64,000 bases of DNA from Pseudomonas fluorescens (GTDB lineage: Bacteria; Pseudomonadota; Gammaproteobacteria; Pseudomonadales; Pseudomonadaceae): NCBI RefSeq assembly GCF_005938625.1, contig NZ_VCNJ01000014.1, positions 62,001 to 126,000 on the forward strand, written 5' to 3'. The first letter of the stretch is position 1; each line of letters opens with the position of its first letter. Both the position numbers and the translations under genes were made by a program. The notes beneath the pieces are model-generated. The model saw only the letters and a list, made by a program, of their open reading frames with translations, was not told where the DNA came from and searched no databases. Shown here piece after piece: positions 32,751-43,495 of the stretch.

Positions 32751-34730
32751 CTACTTGCCGCGAATCAACCGCCGTAGGGCGAAGCGGTTGGGGTGGCAGG
32801 CTTCGGCCACGCTCCTGGGCAGCGGCAGCGGCTCGTTGTCCAGCCACGCGGCGAGCAGCTCAGCGGACAGTGGCGCGGTGATCAACCCCCGGGAACCGTG
32901 GCCGCTGTTGACGTACAGACCGTCGAGCCACGGGCAGATGATGTCCGGCACTTGCCGGGCATCCTTGCTCAGGGGGGCATAGGCCTCGAGGAAGGCTTCG
33001 CGATCGGCGAGGGGACCGACGATCGGCAGATAGTCCGGGCTGGTGCAGCGGAAAGCCGCGCGGCCCTGAAGTTTTTCGACTGCCTGTTCGCGGATGTTCA
33101 GGCGCTCGACGAGGTCGCTGGAGATCTCATCGAGCATCGCCAGATTGCCTTGGTGTTCGGCGGTGGTCGGGGTCAGATCATCGCTGTTGAAATCGAAACT
33201 GGCACCGAGGGTGTGCTCGCCCAAGCGGGCCGGGGCGACATAGCCTTCGGCACAGACCACGGTAGCCAGTGTCTGACTGCCTGCGGTTTCGGCGAGACGG
33301 GTGATTTGTCCGCGAATGCGCTTGAGCGGCAGTTCGGCGCTCTGGGCAAAACGTTTGATCTCGGCGGCACCGGCCAGCACCACGACCGGCGCGCTGGCGA
33401 GCAAACGCTCACCGTCCAGAGCCTGCCACTGATCATCGACCTTGCGCAGTTGCAGCGCTTCGCAATGGCTGAGCAGTTCGATGTTCGGCTGCGCCGCTTG
33501 TGCCTGACACAGCGCCGGCGGATGCACCCAGCCACCTTCGGGATAGTACAAACCGCCATGGCTCACGCCGACCCCGGCGCGGGCTTGCGCCTCGGGCTGA
33601 TCCAGCCACTGCAACAGATCTTCGGGAAAGGCTTGCGCCAATTGCGCGTGGCGCTCGGCTTCCTTGGCATTGAACGCCAGTTGCAGCACGCCGCAACCGT
33701 CCCAATCGGTGCCGCGTTGCAGGGTTTCCAGCAGGCGCCGGGTGTAACCGAAACCGCTGACGATCAGTTGCGACAACGCCGTGCCGTGGGCAGACAACTT
33801 CAGGTACAGCACACCTTGTGGATTGCCGGAAGCTTCTTGCGCAACGGCGTCATGGCGTTCCAGTAACGTGACCTGCCAGCCGCGTGCGGCCAGACTGGAC
33901 GCCGTGGCACACCCGGCCAGACCGGCGCCGATCACCAGCGCACGACGCTCACCGACAGTCGGGGCAGGGCGCGCGAACCACGGCTTTTGCGCAGCAGGTG
34001 GCGCCACCTCCGCTGGCCAGCCGAGAAATTCGCCGCGGAGGATTTCCCACTTGTGGCCGATGCCCGGCGTGCGCTTCATTTTGAACCCGGCGGCATTCAG
34101 CAAGCGCCTTACCCAACCGGTGCTGGTGAAGGTGCTGATGGTCGAACCGGGGGCTGCCAGTCGCGCCAGTTCGACAAACAGTTCGGCGGTCCACATGTCG
34201 GGGTTTTTTGCCGGAGCGAAGCCGTCGAGAAACCACGCGTCGATCTGTGCGTCGAGCTGCGGCAGTTGCTCCAGTGCATCGCCGATCAACAGCGTCAGCG
34301 TCACGCGGCCGTTGGCCAGTGTGATGCGCTGAAAACCCTGATGGATCGCTACGTAGTGCGTCAGCAACTGATCGGCCAAAGGCTTGAGCTCTGGCCACAA
34401 GGCCAGGGCCCGTTGCAAATCGGCAGGGCTCAGCGGGTATTTTTCGACGCTGACGAAATGCAGTCGCGCACCGGCCACGGCGTGCTGCTCGAACAACTGC
34501 CAGGCGCAGAGAAAATTCAGTCCGGTGCCAAAACCGGTTTCGCCGATGACCAGTCGCCCATCCGCCGGCAACGCGGCAAAACGTTCGGCCAGGCGGTTCT
34601 GTTCGAGGAACACATAACGGGTTTCATCCAGACCTGACTGGTCGGAAAAATACACGTCATCGAACACTCGCGAACGCGGGCGTCCCTGGTCATCCCAATC
34701 GAGTTGGGCGTGGGGCAATACGGGCTTCAT
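32751..34730 (-). CDS. mnmC: bifunctional tRNA mnm5s2U34 methyltransferase/oxidoreductase
   Basis: A 659-residue fusion that completes 5-methylaminomethyl-2-thiouridine at the tRNA wobble position. Residues about 1-240 are the methyltransferase (VIGETGFGTGLNFLCAW, WFLDGFAPAKNPDMW). From about 265 it is the FAD oxidoreductase (LVIGAGLAGCATASSLAARG, GVSHGGLYYPEGGW, YVNSGHGSRGL). It converges on the LRR-NEL gene with only four bases between the stop codons, so neither has room for a terminator. The length is normal. Confidence 0.96.
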   Translation of the reverse strand: MKPVLPHAQLDWDDQGRPRSRVFDDVYFSDQSGLDETRYVFLEQNRLAERFAALPADGRLVIGETGFGTGLNFLCAWQLFEQHAVAGARLHFVSVEKYPLSPADLQRALALWPELKPLADQLLTHYVAIHQGFQRITLANGRVTLTLLIGDALEQLPQLDAQIDAWFLDGFAPAKNPDMWTAELFVELARLAAPGSTISTFTSTGWVRRLLNAAGFKMKRTPGIGHKWEILRGEFLGWPAEVAPPAAQKPWFARPAPTVGERRALVIGAGLAGCATASSLAARGWQVTLLERHDAVAQEASGNPQGVLYLKLSAHGTALSQLIVSGFGYTRRLLETLQRGTDWDGCGVLQLAFNAKEAERHAQLAQAFPEDLLQWLDQPEAQARAGVGVSHGGLYYPEGGWVHPPALCQAQAAQPNIELLSHCEALQLRKVDDQWQALDGERLLASAPVVVLAGAAEIKRFAQSAELPLKRIRGQITRLAETAGSQTLATVVCAEGYVAPARLGEHTLGASFDFNSDDLTPTTAEHQGNLAMLDEISSDLVERLNIREQAVEKLQGRAAFRCTSPDYLPIVGPLADREAFLEAYAPLSKDARQVPDIICPWLDGLYVNSGHGSRGLITAPLSAELLAAWLDNEPLPLPRSVAEACHPNRFALRRLIRGK

Positions 34731-34901
34731 GGCAGGCTCGGCAACGACAAGGCGGCCATTCTAGCCGATCGCGCAGGCGTTGCTTGATCCATGGCAAGGC
34801 TTGTTGCCGAGACTGGCGGACAATCCGCCACCCGCGGGAATTTCTGCGCCGCTGCTGTGCCCAATCCGCTAGTCTTGCTGAATCCTGGAAGGAGCCGTCC
34901 C

Positions 34902-36416
34902 ATGTTTGAATCCGCTGAAATCGGTCACGCCATCGACAAAGACACCTATGAGGCGGTCGTCCCGGCATTGCGTGAAGCCTTGCTCGAAGCCCAGTTCGAA
35001 TTGCAGCAGCAGAAGCGTTTCCCGGTGATCATCCTGATCAACGGCATTGAGGGGGCGGGCAAGGGCGAGACGGTCAAGCTGCTCAACGAGTGGATGGACC
35101 CGCGCCTGATTGAAGTGCGCACGTTCGATCAGCAGACCGATGAAGAGTTGTCGCGGCCACCGGCGTGGCGCTACTGGCGGATGCTTCCGGCCAAGGGGCG
35201 AATGGGCATATTCTTCGGCAACTGGTACAGCCAGATGCTGCAGGGACGGGTGCACGGCTTGTTCAAGGATCCGCGTCTGGATCAGGCGATTGCCGGTGCC
35301 GAGCGTCTGGAAAAGATGCTCTGCGATGAAGGCGCGCTGATTTTCAAATTCTGGTTTCACTTGTCGAAAAAACAGATGAAGGCGCGGCTCAAAGCACTGG
35401 CCGATGACCCGTTGCACAGCTGGCGCATCAGCCCGCTGGACTGGCAGCAATCGGAAACCTACGACAAGTTCGTCAAATACGGCGAGCGCGTGCTGCGCCG
35501 TACCAGCCGTGATTACGCGCCGTGGCATGTGATTGAAGGCGTCGACGCCCACTACCGCAGCCTGGCGGTCGGCAAGATTCTCCTCGAGGGTTTGCAAAAT
35601 GCGCTGAAGCGCCCGGACGTTCATCCGCACGATGTCAGCGCCGCGCCGCTGGGCACGCCAGTCGATCAGTTGAACCTGCTCGACAGCCTCGACCTGACTC
35701 AGCGTCTGGACAAGAAAGATTACGAGGAACAACTGATCACCGAGCAGGCGCGATTGTCCGGGCTGATGCGCGACAAGCGCATGCGCCGCCACGCACTGGT
35801 CGCGGTGTTCGAAGGCAATGATGCCGCCGGCAAGGGCGGGGCGATCCGTCGGGTCGCGGCGGCGCTCGATCCACGTCAATACAACATAGTGCCGATTGCC
35901 GCGCCGACTGAAGAGGAGCGTGCGCAGCCGTATTTGTGGCGTTTCTGGCGACACATTCCGGCGCGCGGCAAGTTCACCGTGTTCGACCGCTCCTGGTACG
36001 GCCGGGTCTTGGTGGAGCGGGTCGAAGGCTTCTGTACGCCGGCCGACTGGCTGCGCGCCTATGGCGAGATCAACGACTTTGAAGAGCAACTGGCCGACGC
36101 CGGTGTCATCGTGGTCAAGTTCTGGCTGGCCATCGACAAGGACACGCAAATGGAGCGTTTCCAGGAGCGCGAGGAGATCCCGTTCAAGCGCTTCAAGATC
36201 ACTGAAGACGACTGGCGCAATCGTGACAAGTGGGACGATTACCGCGCCGCCGTCGGCGATATGGTCGATCGCACCAGCTCCGAGATCGCGCCGTGGACCT
36301 TGGTTGAAGCCAATGACAAGCGCTGGGCGCGGGTCAAGGTGTTGCGCACAATCAACCGCGCACTCGAAGACGCCTTCGAGAAATCCGACAAGCACGCGAA
36401 GAAACACAAGGATTGA
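34902..36416 (+). CDS. pap: polyphosphate:AMP phosphotransferase (two PPK2 domains)
   Basis: A 504-residue enzyme made of two PPK2 units, at about 1-250 and 255-504. It moves phosphate from polyphosphate to AMP to give ADP. Each unit has a Walker A loop (LINGIEGAGKGETVKLLNEW and FEGNDAAGKGGAIRRVAAAL) and a lid/Walker B region (PAWRYWRMLPAKGRMGIFF and PYLWRFWRHIPARGKFTVFD, followed by SWYGRVLVERVEG). AAGGAG is well placed before the ATG at 34902, which argues against the 37-codon upstream extension. The two-domain length is typical of the PAP class in pseudomonads. Confidence 0.93.
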   Translation: MFESAEIGHAIDKDTYEAVVPALREALLEAQFELQQQKRFPVIILINGIEGAGKGETVKLLNEWMDPRLIEVRTFDQQTDEELSRPPAWRYWRMLPAKGRMGIFFGNWYSQMLQGRVHGLFKDPRLDQAIAGAERLEKMLCDEGALIFKFWFHLSKKQMKARLKALADDPLHSWRISPLDWQQSETYDKFVKYGERVLRRTSRDYAPWHVIEGVDAHYRSLAVGKILLEGLQNALKRPDVHPHDVSAAPLGTPVDQLNLLDSLDLTQRLDKKDYEEQLITEQARLSGLMRDKRMRRHALVAVFEGNDAAGKGGAIRRVAAALDPRQYNIVPIAAPTEEERAQPYLWRFWRHIPARGKFTVFDRSWYGRVLVERVEGFCTPADWLRAYGEINDFEEQLADAGVIVVKFWLAIDKDTQMERFQEREEIPFKRFKITEDDWRNRDKWDDYRAAVGDMVDRTSSEIAPWTLVEANDKRWARVKVLRTINRALEDAFEKSDKHAKKHKD

Positions 36417-36518
36417 GCCGATAGACGCGCATACGCGGGGTGAATGATTGTCGCAGTGGTTGATACGGTGGACTTATGCTCGGTCCACTCTCAACTGACC
36501 ACAACAATGAGGTATGCC

Positions 36519-37703
36519 ATGCGTGAAGTGGTGATCGTCGACAGCGTGCGGACTGGCCTGGCCAAATCCTTTCGCGGCAAGTTCAACCAGACCCGTCCCG
36601 ATGACATGGCGGCCCATTGCGTCAACGCGCTGCTTGAGCGCAACGACATCGACCCGGCCAGCGTCGAGGATTGCATCGTTGGTGCTGGCTCCAACGAAGG
36701 CGCGCAGGGTTACAACATCGGCCGCAACGTCGCGGTGCTCTCGCGTCTGGGCACTGGCACCGCCGGCATGACCCTCAACCGTTTTTGTTCCTCAGGCTTG
36801 CAGGCGATTGCGATTGCCGCCAACCAGATCGCCTCGGGTTGCAGCGACATCATCGTTGCCGGCGGCGTCGAGTCGATCAGCCTGACGATGAAAAGCGTCA
36901 ACACCGATCACCTGATCAACCCTGTGCTCAAGCAGCAATCGCCGGGTATTTATTACACGATGGGCCAGACCGCCGAAATCGTCGCGCGACGTTATGGCGT
37001 CAGCCGTGAAGCGCAGGATCGTTACGCCCTGCAAAGCCAGATTCGCACTGCGGCGGCGCAGGCCGCCGGGTTGTTCAACGATGAAATCGTGCCGATGGCG
37101 GTCAAGTATCGTGTCGAGGACAAGAACACCGGTGCAGTGCAGATTCTCGACGGCGTCGTCGACCGCGATGACTGCAATCGTCCGGACACCACGTATGAAA
37201 GTCTTGCCGGGTTGAAACCGGTGTTTGCCGAGGACGGTTCGGTGACGGCCGGTAACTCGTCGCAGCTGTCTGACGGTGCGTCGATGACCTTGGTGATGAG
37301 CCTGGAAAAAGCCTTGCAACTGGGCCTCAAGCCGAAAGCGTTTTTCCGTGGTTTCACCGTGGCCGGTTGCGAACCGGACGAGATGGGCATCGGCCCGGTG
37401 TTCTCGGTGCCGAAACTGCTCAAGGCCAAGGGCTTGCAAGTGGCGGATATCGACTTGTGGGAGTTGAACGAGGCGTTTGCTTCGCAGTGCTTGTACAGCC
37501 GTGACCGGTTGGAGATCGACAATGAAAAGTACAACGTCAACGGTGGTTCGATTTCGATTGGTCACCCGTTTGGCATGACCGGGTCGCGGCAGGTCGGGCA
37601 TCTGGTGCGGGAGTTGCAGCGGCGTAATTTGCGTTACGGCATCGTGACGATGTGCGTGGGCGGGGGGATGGGCGCTACCGGATTGTTTGAGGCAGTGCGC
37701 TGA
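36519..37703 (+). CDS. acetyl-CoA C-acyltransferase (thiolase)
   Basis: A 394-residue thiolase. The acylated cysteine is in LNRFCSSGLQAIAIAANQIA, and the C-terminal catalytic pieces are GGSISIGHPFGMTGSRQ and CVGGGMGATGLFE. Start 36519 is preferred to the ATG 12 bases upstream because GAGG is then correctly spaced and the protein begins MREVVIVDSVRTGLAK as usual. It is alone, with no fadB-type partner in the window; it could work in beta-oxidation or in acetoacetyl-CoA metabolism. Confidence 0.92.
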   Translation: MREVVIVDSVRTGLAKSFRGKFNQTRPDDMAAHCVNALLERNDIDPASVEDCIVGAGSNEGAQGYNIGRNVAVLSRLGTGTAGMTLNRFCSSGLQAIAIAANQIASGCSDIIVAGGVESISLTMKSVNTDHLINPVLKQQSPGIYYTMGQTAEIVARRYGVSREAQDRYALQSQIRTAAAQAAGLFNDEIVPMAVKYRVEDKNTGAVQILDGVVDRDDCNRPDTTYESLAGLKPVFAEDGSVTAGNSSQLSDGASMTLVMSLEKALQLGLKPKAFFRGFTVAGCEPDEMGIGPVFSVPKLLKAKGLQVADIDLWELNEAFASQCLYSRDRLEIDNEKYNVNGGSISIGHPFGMTGSRQVGHLVRELQRRNLRYGIVTMCVGGGMGATGLFEAVR

Positions 37704-37731
37704 TCCTCAAGTTATTAGTTGTCTGTTCTGG

Positions 37732-37830
37732 CCTCTTCGCGAGCAAGCTCGCTCCCACAGTAGATCTTCAGTGAACACTGATTTTGTGTACACCAGAGAT
37801 CCAGTGTGGGAGCGAGCTTGCTCGCGAAGG
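37732..37830. repeat. REP doublet (GGGAGCGAGC type)
   Basis: CTTCGCGAGCAAGCTCGCTC and its exact inverse flank about 45 bases. It lies between the converging ends of the thiolase gene and the DUF6316 gene. Confidence 0.92.
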
Positions 37831-37842
37831 GATCGACCGGGT

Positions 37843-38037
37843 TTACCGGTTGGAATCCAGCAGCTGCATCCGCGCGATATAAGCCTTTATTTCCTGCTCA
37901 GCCTTTTCTGCACTGTCAAACGGCCCCTCAAGGGTATTTTCCCGGGTGCTGAAAAACAGTTCGCCATTGACCCGGCACACCCGGTCGCTGCGAAAGTGCA
38001 TTTCGGGGGCGCTGTCGCGGGCGCGCATTCCTAACAT
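37843..38037 (-). CDS. small DUF6316-like protein
   Basis: A 64-residue protein (MLGMRARDSAPEMHFRSDRV, CRVNGELFFSTRENTLEGPF, then SAEKAEQEIKAYIARMQLLD). The pattern HFRSDR, FFSTREN and EGPF fits the small DUF6316 family of pseudomonads, as far as I recall it. AGGAG lies at good distance from the ATG at 38037. The function is unknown. Confidence 0.8.
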   Translation of the reverse strand: MLGMRARDSAPEMHFRSDRVCRVNGELFFSTRENTLEGPFDSAEKAEQEIKAYIARMQLLDSNR

Positions 38038-38247
38038 GATCGGTCTCCTTGGCTGATGTGCTGGAAGGGATCCAATGAGCTTATGCCTGAAGCACTTGGC
38101 GCGCCCGGTCAGCCGATCAACGGCGCCGCGTCAATTTAATGCTGCGACCTGCACAGTTTCATTCGCGTCCTGGCCTTAACTGTCCCTGTGTCGTGACCGG
38201 CTGCGCGCCTAGAATGAGCGCACTTGTCAGCAGGCTTTGGGGTTTCC

Positions 38248-39207
38248 ATGCACATTTCATCCGGTCGCTGGGTCTACGGTCTGTTCCTGGCGCTGCTGAC
38301 CGCGTTTCTGTGGGGCATCCTGCCGATCAAACTCAAACAGGTGCTGGTGGTGATGGACCCGATCACGGTGACCTGGTTTCGTCTGTTGGTTTCCGGCGGC
38401 TGCCTGTTCATCTATCTGGCGGCGGTGAAGCGCCTGCCCAGCCGCAAGGTGCTCGGGCCCAAGGGCGGCTGGCTGGTGCTGATGGCGGTGCTCGGGCTGG
38501 TTGGCAACTATGTGCTGTACCTGATGGGTCTCAATTTGCTCAGCCCCGGCACCGCGCAACTGGTGGTGCAGATGGGCCCGATCATGTTGCTGATCGCCAG
38601 CCTCTTTGTGTTCAAGGAACGCTTCAGTATTGGTCAGGGTATCGGGCTGGCGGTGCTGTTGATCGGTTTTGTGTTGTTTTTCAACCAACGTCTGGCCGAG
38701 CTGCTGACCTCGTTGTCCGATTACACCGCAGGGGTTTTGCTGGTGCTGCTGGCGTCGACGGTATGGACCTTCTATGCGCTGGGCCAGAAGCAATTGCTCA
38801 CGGTGTGGAATTCGCTGCAGGTGATGATGGTGATCTACCTGTTCTGCGCGTTGTTGCTGACGCCGTGGGTGCATCCGCTCGAAGCGCTGAGCCTGAGCCC
38901 GCTGCAGGGTTGGCTGCTGCTGGCGTGCTGCATGAACACATTGATTGCCTATGGCGCGTTCGCGGAAGCGCTGGCGCATTGGGAGGCTTCGCGCGTCAGC
39001 GCGACGTTGGCGATCACGCCGTTGGTGACGTTTGGTGCAGTGGCGATTGCGGCGGGGATCTGGCCCGAATACGTGCATGCCGAGCAGATCAATGCGCTGG
39101 GTTATGGCGGGGCGGTGCTGGTAGTGCTGGGCTCGGCGTTGGTGGCGTTGGGGCCATCGTTGATTGCCGGGTTGAAGGCGCGGCGGATGAAGATGGCGGC
39201 CAGTTAA
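38248..39207 (+). CDS. DMT-family (EamA) transporter
   Basis: A 319-residue membrane protein with ten predicted helices in two EamA repeats (LFLALLTAFLWGILPIKLKQ at the start, LLLACCMNTLIAYGAFAEAL in the second half). Members export amino acids or other metabolites. The start at 38248 places the first helix near the N terminus; an upstream GTG/ATG would add eight residues. The substrate is unknown, and no related gene is adjacent. Confidence 0.88.
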   Translation: MHISSGRWVYGLFLALLTAFLWGILPIKLKQVLVVMDPITVTWFRLLVSGGCLFIYLAAVKRLPSRKVLGPKGGWLVLMAVLGLVGNYVLYLMGLNLLSPGTAQLVVQMGPIMLLIASLFVFKERFSIGQGIGLAVLLIGFVLFFNQRLAELLTSLSDYTAGVLLVLLASTVWTFYALGQKQLLTVWNSLQVMMVIYLFCALLLTPWVHPLEALSLSPLQGWLLLACCMNTLIAYGAFAEALAHWEASRVSATLAITPLVTFGAVAIAAGIWPEYVHAEQINALGYGGAVLVVLGSALVALGPSLIAGLKARRMKMAAS

Positions 39208-39222
39208 ACCGCGTCGCCCCCA

Positions 39223-39306
39223 TTCGCGAGCAAGCTCGCTCCCACATTCGACTGCATTCTCATGTTGGAAATGCGCCCAAATGTGGGAGCGAGCTTGCTC
39301 GCGAAG
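39223..39306. repeat. REP doublet (GGGAGCGAGC type)
   Basis: TTCGCGAGCAAGCTCGCTCC and its inverse with a loop of about 40 bases, between the convergent ends of the DMT transporter gene and fumC. Confidence 0.92.
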
Positions 39307-39330
39307 ACGGACTTTCAGGCTCTACAAAAC

Positions 39331-40725
<1,395 letters not shown>

Positions 40726-40918
40726 CGTGCACACTCCTGTTGGTCTGTTTGCGCAGTTTAGGCCGGCTTCGGCCCAGGTGGTTCCATCGAGCTGATTGTT
40801 GACCGGTAAATCCCCGCCAATCAAGCGCGGCAAGGCTCGGGGGTTGAGCGACAAGGTTTTTTAGGCGCAGAATGGTCGCCCTTGGGGTTTGACCTCGCTT
40901 TGCTTAAAAGGAAACTCG

Positions 40919-41434
40919 ATGACTCGTCTTCGTGCCATCTGCACCGCGGTTGCACTGGTTTGCGCCAGCGGCCAGGTGCTTGCCGATACCGCCAGCCACA
41001 ACGCCAGTGCTGAAGCTTTCCTGACCCTGGCGCACGCTGACAAGCTGGGCACTCCGGTGTACATGCAAGTGCAGCAAATGTTCGCTCAGCGTTTTGAACA
41101 GACCAAAGCCCCGGAAGCCAAGAAAGCCGTACTGGAAACCTACCAGGCCAAGGCCAACGCCGCGCTGGACCAGGCCATCGGCTGGAACAAGCTCAAGCCT
41201 GACATGGTCAAGCTCTACACCACTAACTTCAGCGAATCCGAGCTGAAAGACCTGGTCGCGTTCTACCAGTCGCCACTGGGCAAGAAAGTCCTCGAAAAAA
41301 TGCCGCAGCTGACTCAGCAATCGGCCCAGATGACCCAAGCCAAACTGGAAAGCGCCGTACCGGTCGTCAACAAGCTGCTCGACGACATGACCAAAGAGCT
41401 GGCCCCTGCAGCTGCACCGGCCAAGAAGAAGTAA
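40919..41434 (+). CDS. secreted DUF2059-domain protein
   Basis: A 171-residue protein with a signal peptide (MTRLRAICTAVALVCASGQV, cleavage near VLADTA) and a DUF2059 domain (YTTNFSESELKDLVAFYQSP, LGKKVLEKMPQLTQQS). The C terminus ends in an Ala/Pro/Lys run. AAAGGAAA precedes the ATG. It is probably periplasmic; the role is unknown. The BolA gene starts 12 bp after its stop, so they may be co-transcribed. Confidence 0.9.
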   Translation: MTRLRAICTAVALVCASGQVLADTASHNASAEAFLTLAHADKLGTPVYMQVQQMFAQRFEQTKAPEAKKAVLETYQAKANAALDQAIGWNKLKPDMVKLYTTNFSESELKDLVAFYQSPLGKKVLEKMPQLTQQSAQMTQAKLESAVPVVNKLLDDMTKELAPAAAPAKKK

Positions 41435-41446
41435 GCGGAGTTCGTG

Positions 41447-41752
41447 ATGACCATGCAACAACGCATCGAATCGACGCTGGCCCTGCTTAAGCCTGAGCAC
41501 CTGCAAGTGCTGGATGAAAGCCACATGCACAGTCGCGGGCTACAGACGCACTTCAAGGCAGTGGTAGTCAGCGCGCAGTTCGACGGCCTGAACCGGGTCA
41601 AGCGCCACCAGAAAGTCTACGGCACGCTCGGCGAGCTGATGGGCGAGTTCCATGCGTTGGCGCTGCACACCTACACCCCAGAGGAATGGGCAGAGACCGG
41701 CGCCGCACCGGCGTCGCCAACCTGTGCCGGAGGACGGCAGCCGCAAGCTTGA
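41447..41752 (+). CDS. BolA-family protein
   Basis: A 101-residue BolA protein (RIESTLALLKPEHLQVLDES, HMHSRGLQTHFKAVVVSAQF, RVKRHQKVYGTLGELMG). BolA proteins act with monothiol glutaredoxins in Fe-S trafficking and affect cell shape and stress responses. The ATG at 41447 is preferred to the preceding GTG by ribosome-site spacing. The last dozen codons (CAGGRQPQA) run into a GCTTGAAGC repeat, so this tail may be repeat-derived and not conserved. Confidence 0.92.
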   Translation: MTMQQRIESTLALLKPEHLQVLDESHMHSRGLQTHFKAVVVSAQFDGLNRVKRHQKVYGTLGELMGEFHALALHTYTPEEWAETGAAPASPTCAGGRQPQA

Positions 41753-41821
41753 AGCGGCAAGCTGCAAGTTAAAGGCGAGTGTTCTTGGCTTGTCGCTTGA
41801 AGCTCGCCGCTTGAAGCTGCT
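41741..41821. repeat. GCTTGAAGC-type repeat cluster
   Basis: Several copies of CGCTTGAAGCT and its near inverse AAGCTTGAAGCGGCAAGC lie in a short stretch overlapping the end of the BolA gene. Imperfect direct and inverted copies allow alternative hairpins. It belongs to a repeat class unlike the other elements in the window. Confidence 0.65.
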
Positions 41822-41838
41822 TTTTTGCTAGAATCCGC

Positions 41839-41870
41839 AACGCGCCGCTCACCCGGCGCGTTTTTTTTTG
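41839..41870 (+). terminator. rho-independent terminator before trhO
   Basis: CGCGCCG-ctcacc-CGGCGCG is followed by nine or more T residues. It ends transcripts from the DUF2059-BolA pair. Confidence 0.92.
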
Positions 41871-41915
41871 AATCCGGTTCACCCTTTGCGAGGGTAGCCA
41901 CCTGGAGAAATACCC

Positions 41916-42857
41916 ATGACACAACCGATTGTCGTGGCGGCACTGTATAAGTTCGTCACCCTCGAAGATTACGTTGACCTGCGCGAGCCCCTGCTGCAAG
42001 CGATGGTCGACAACCAGATCAAAGGCACCCTGCTGATCGCCGAAGAAGGCATCAACGGTACGGTGTCCGGCAGCCGGGAAGGCATCGACGGCCTGCTCGC
42101 CTGGCTGAAGAACGACCCACGCATGATCGATATCGATCACAAAGAGTCGTACTGCGACGAGCAGCCGTTCTATCGCACCAAAGTCAAACTGAAGAAAGAG
42201 ATCGTCACCCTCGGTGTCGAAGGCGTCGACCCGAACAAAAAGGTCGGCACCTACGTTGATCCGCAAGACTGGAACGCGTTGATCAGCGACCCGGAAGTGC
42301 TGTTGATCGACACCCGTAACGACTACGAAGTGTCGATCGGCACCTTCGAAGGCGCCATCGATCCGAAAACCACCAGTTTTCGCGAATTCCCTGACTACAT
42401 CAAAGAACACTTCAACCCGGCCGTGCACAAGAAGGTTGCGATGTTTTGCACCGGTGGCATTCGCTGCGAGAAAGCCTCGAGCTACATGCTCAGCGAAGGT
42501 TATGAAGAGGTTTACCACCTCAAGGGTGGCATCCTGAAGTACCTTGAAGAGGTGCCGCAGGAAGAAACCAAGTGGCAGGGCGACTGCTTTGTGTTCGACA
42601 ACCGTGTGACCGTGCGTCACGACCTCAGCGAAGGCGACTACGATCAATGTCATGCCTGCCGCACACCGGTCAGTGTTGAAGATCGCGCCTGCGAGCATTA
42701 CGTCGCTGGCATCAGTTGCCCGCATTGCTGGGACAAGCTCAGCGAGAAAACCCGCCGCAGCGCCATCGATCGGCAGAAGCAGATCGAACTGGCCAAGGCG
42801 CGCAACATGCCGCACCCGATCGGCTACAACTACAAGCAAGCATCCACCGAGGCTTAA
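41916..42857 (+). CDS. trhO: tRNA uridine(34) hydroxylase, rhodanese-like
   Basis: A 313-residue YceA/TrhO protein that hydroxylates U34 of certain tRNAs on the way to cmo5U/mo5U. It has an N-terminal acylphosphatase-like part ([20 protein letters not shown]), a rhodanese domain with catalytic cysteine in [13 protein letters not shown], and a C-terminal cysteine-rich segment ([26 protein letters not shown]). The DsbA-like gene starts two bases after its stop codon, so they form an operon with the ABC exporter gene. Confidence 0.95.
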   Translation: MTQPIVVAALYKFVTLEDYVDLREPLLQAMVDNQIKGTLLIAEEGINGTVSGSREGIDGLLAWLKNDPRMIDIDHKESYCDEQPFYRTKVKLKKEIVTLGVEGVDPNKKVGTYVDPQDWNALISDPEVLLIDTRNDYEVSIGTFEGAIDPKTTSFREFPDYIKEHFNPAVHKKVAMFCTGGIRCEKASSYMLSEGYEEVYHLKGGILKYLEEVPQEETKWQGDCFVFDNRVTVRHDLSEGDYDQCHACRTPVSVEDRACEHYVAGISCPHCWDKLSEKTRRSAIDRQKQIELAKARNMPHPIGYNYKQASTEA

Positions 42858-42859
42858 CC

Positions 42860-43495
42860 ATGTCTGCGCGCCTGCTCTATGTGATGGATCCGATGTGTTC
42901 GTGGTGCTGGGGTTTTGCTCCGGTGGCCAAGGCATTGGTCGAGCAGGCGCACGCAGCCGGGGTGGAGCTGCATCTGGTGGTTGGCGGTTTGCGCACCGGC
43001 AGTGGTTCGGCGCTGGAGCCGACCACGCGTCGCTACATTCTTGAACACTGGCAAGCGGTCACCGAGGCCACTGGTCAAGCGTTCAAGTTCGAAGGTGCGT
43101 TGCCTGACGGTTTTGTCTACGACACCGAACCGGCCTGCCGGGCGATCGTCACCGCGCGCAGTCTGGCGCCGGATTGCGCGTGGACACTGGTCGGACTGAT
43201 CCAGCAGGCGTTTTACGCTGAAGGTCGCGATGTCACCCAGGCCAGCGTGCTGGTTGAGCTGGCAGAAAAGGCCGGCGTGCCGCGCATCGAATTTGCCGCG
43301 TTGTTCGATCATGCCGATCAACACAAAGCGACTCAGGCCGATTTCAGTTGGGTGCAGGATCTCGGCATCGCCGGTTTTCCGACTCTGCTCGCCGAGCGCA
43401 ATGGCCAACTGGCCCTGCTGACCAACGGCTATCAACCGCTCAGCGAACTGTCGCCGTTACTGGGTCGATGGCTGGAGCGTGCAGCCTGTGTCTGA
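42860..43495 (+). CDS. DsbA/FrnE-family thioredoxin-fold protein
   Basis: A 211-residue protein with a redox motif CSWC in MDPMCSWCWGFAPVAKAL and a helical insertion. The cis-proline region is LGIAGFPTLLAERNGQLAL. There is no signal peptide, so it acts in the cytoplasm, like FrnE/2-hydroxychromene isomerase-type DsbA relatives. It starts two bases after trhO and overlaps the ABC gene by eight bases. The substrate is unknown. Confidence 0.9.
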   Translation: MSARLLYVMDPMCSWCWGFAPVAKALVEQAHAAGVELHLVVGGLRTGSGSALEPTTRRYILEHWQAVTEATGQAFKFEGALPDGFVYDTEPACRAIVTARSLAPDCAWTLVGLIQQAFYAEGRDVTQASVLVELAEKAGVPRIEFAALFDHADQHKATQADFSWVQDLGIAGFPTLLAERNGQLALLTNGYQPLSELSPLLGRWLERAACV

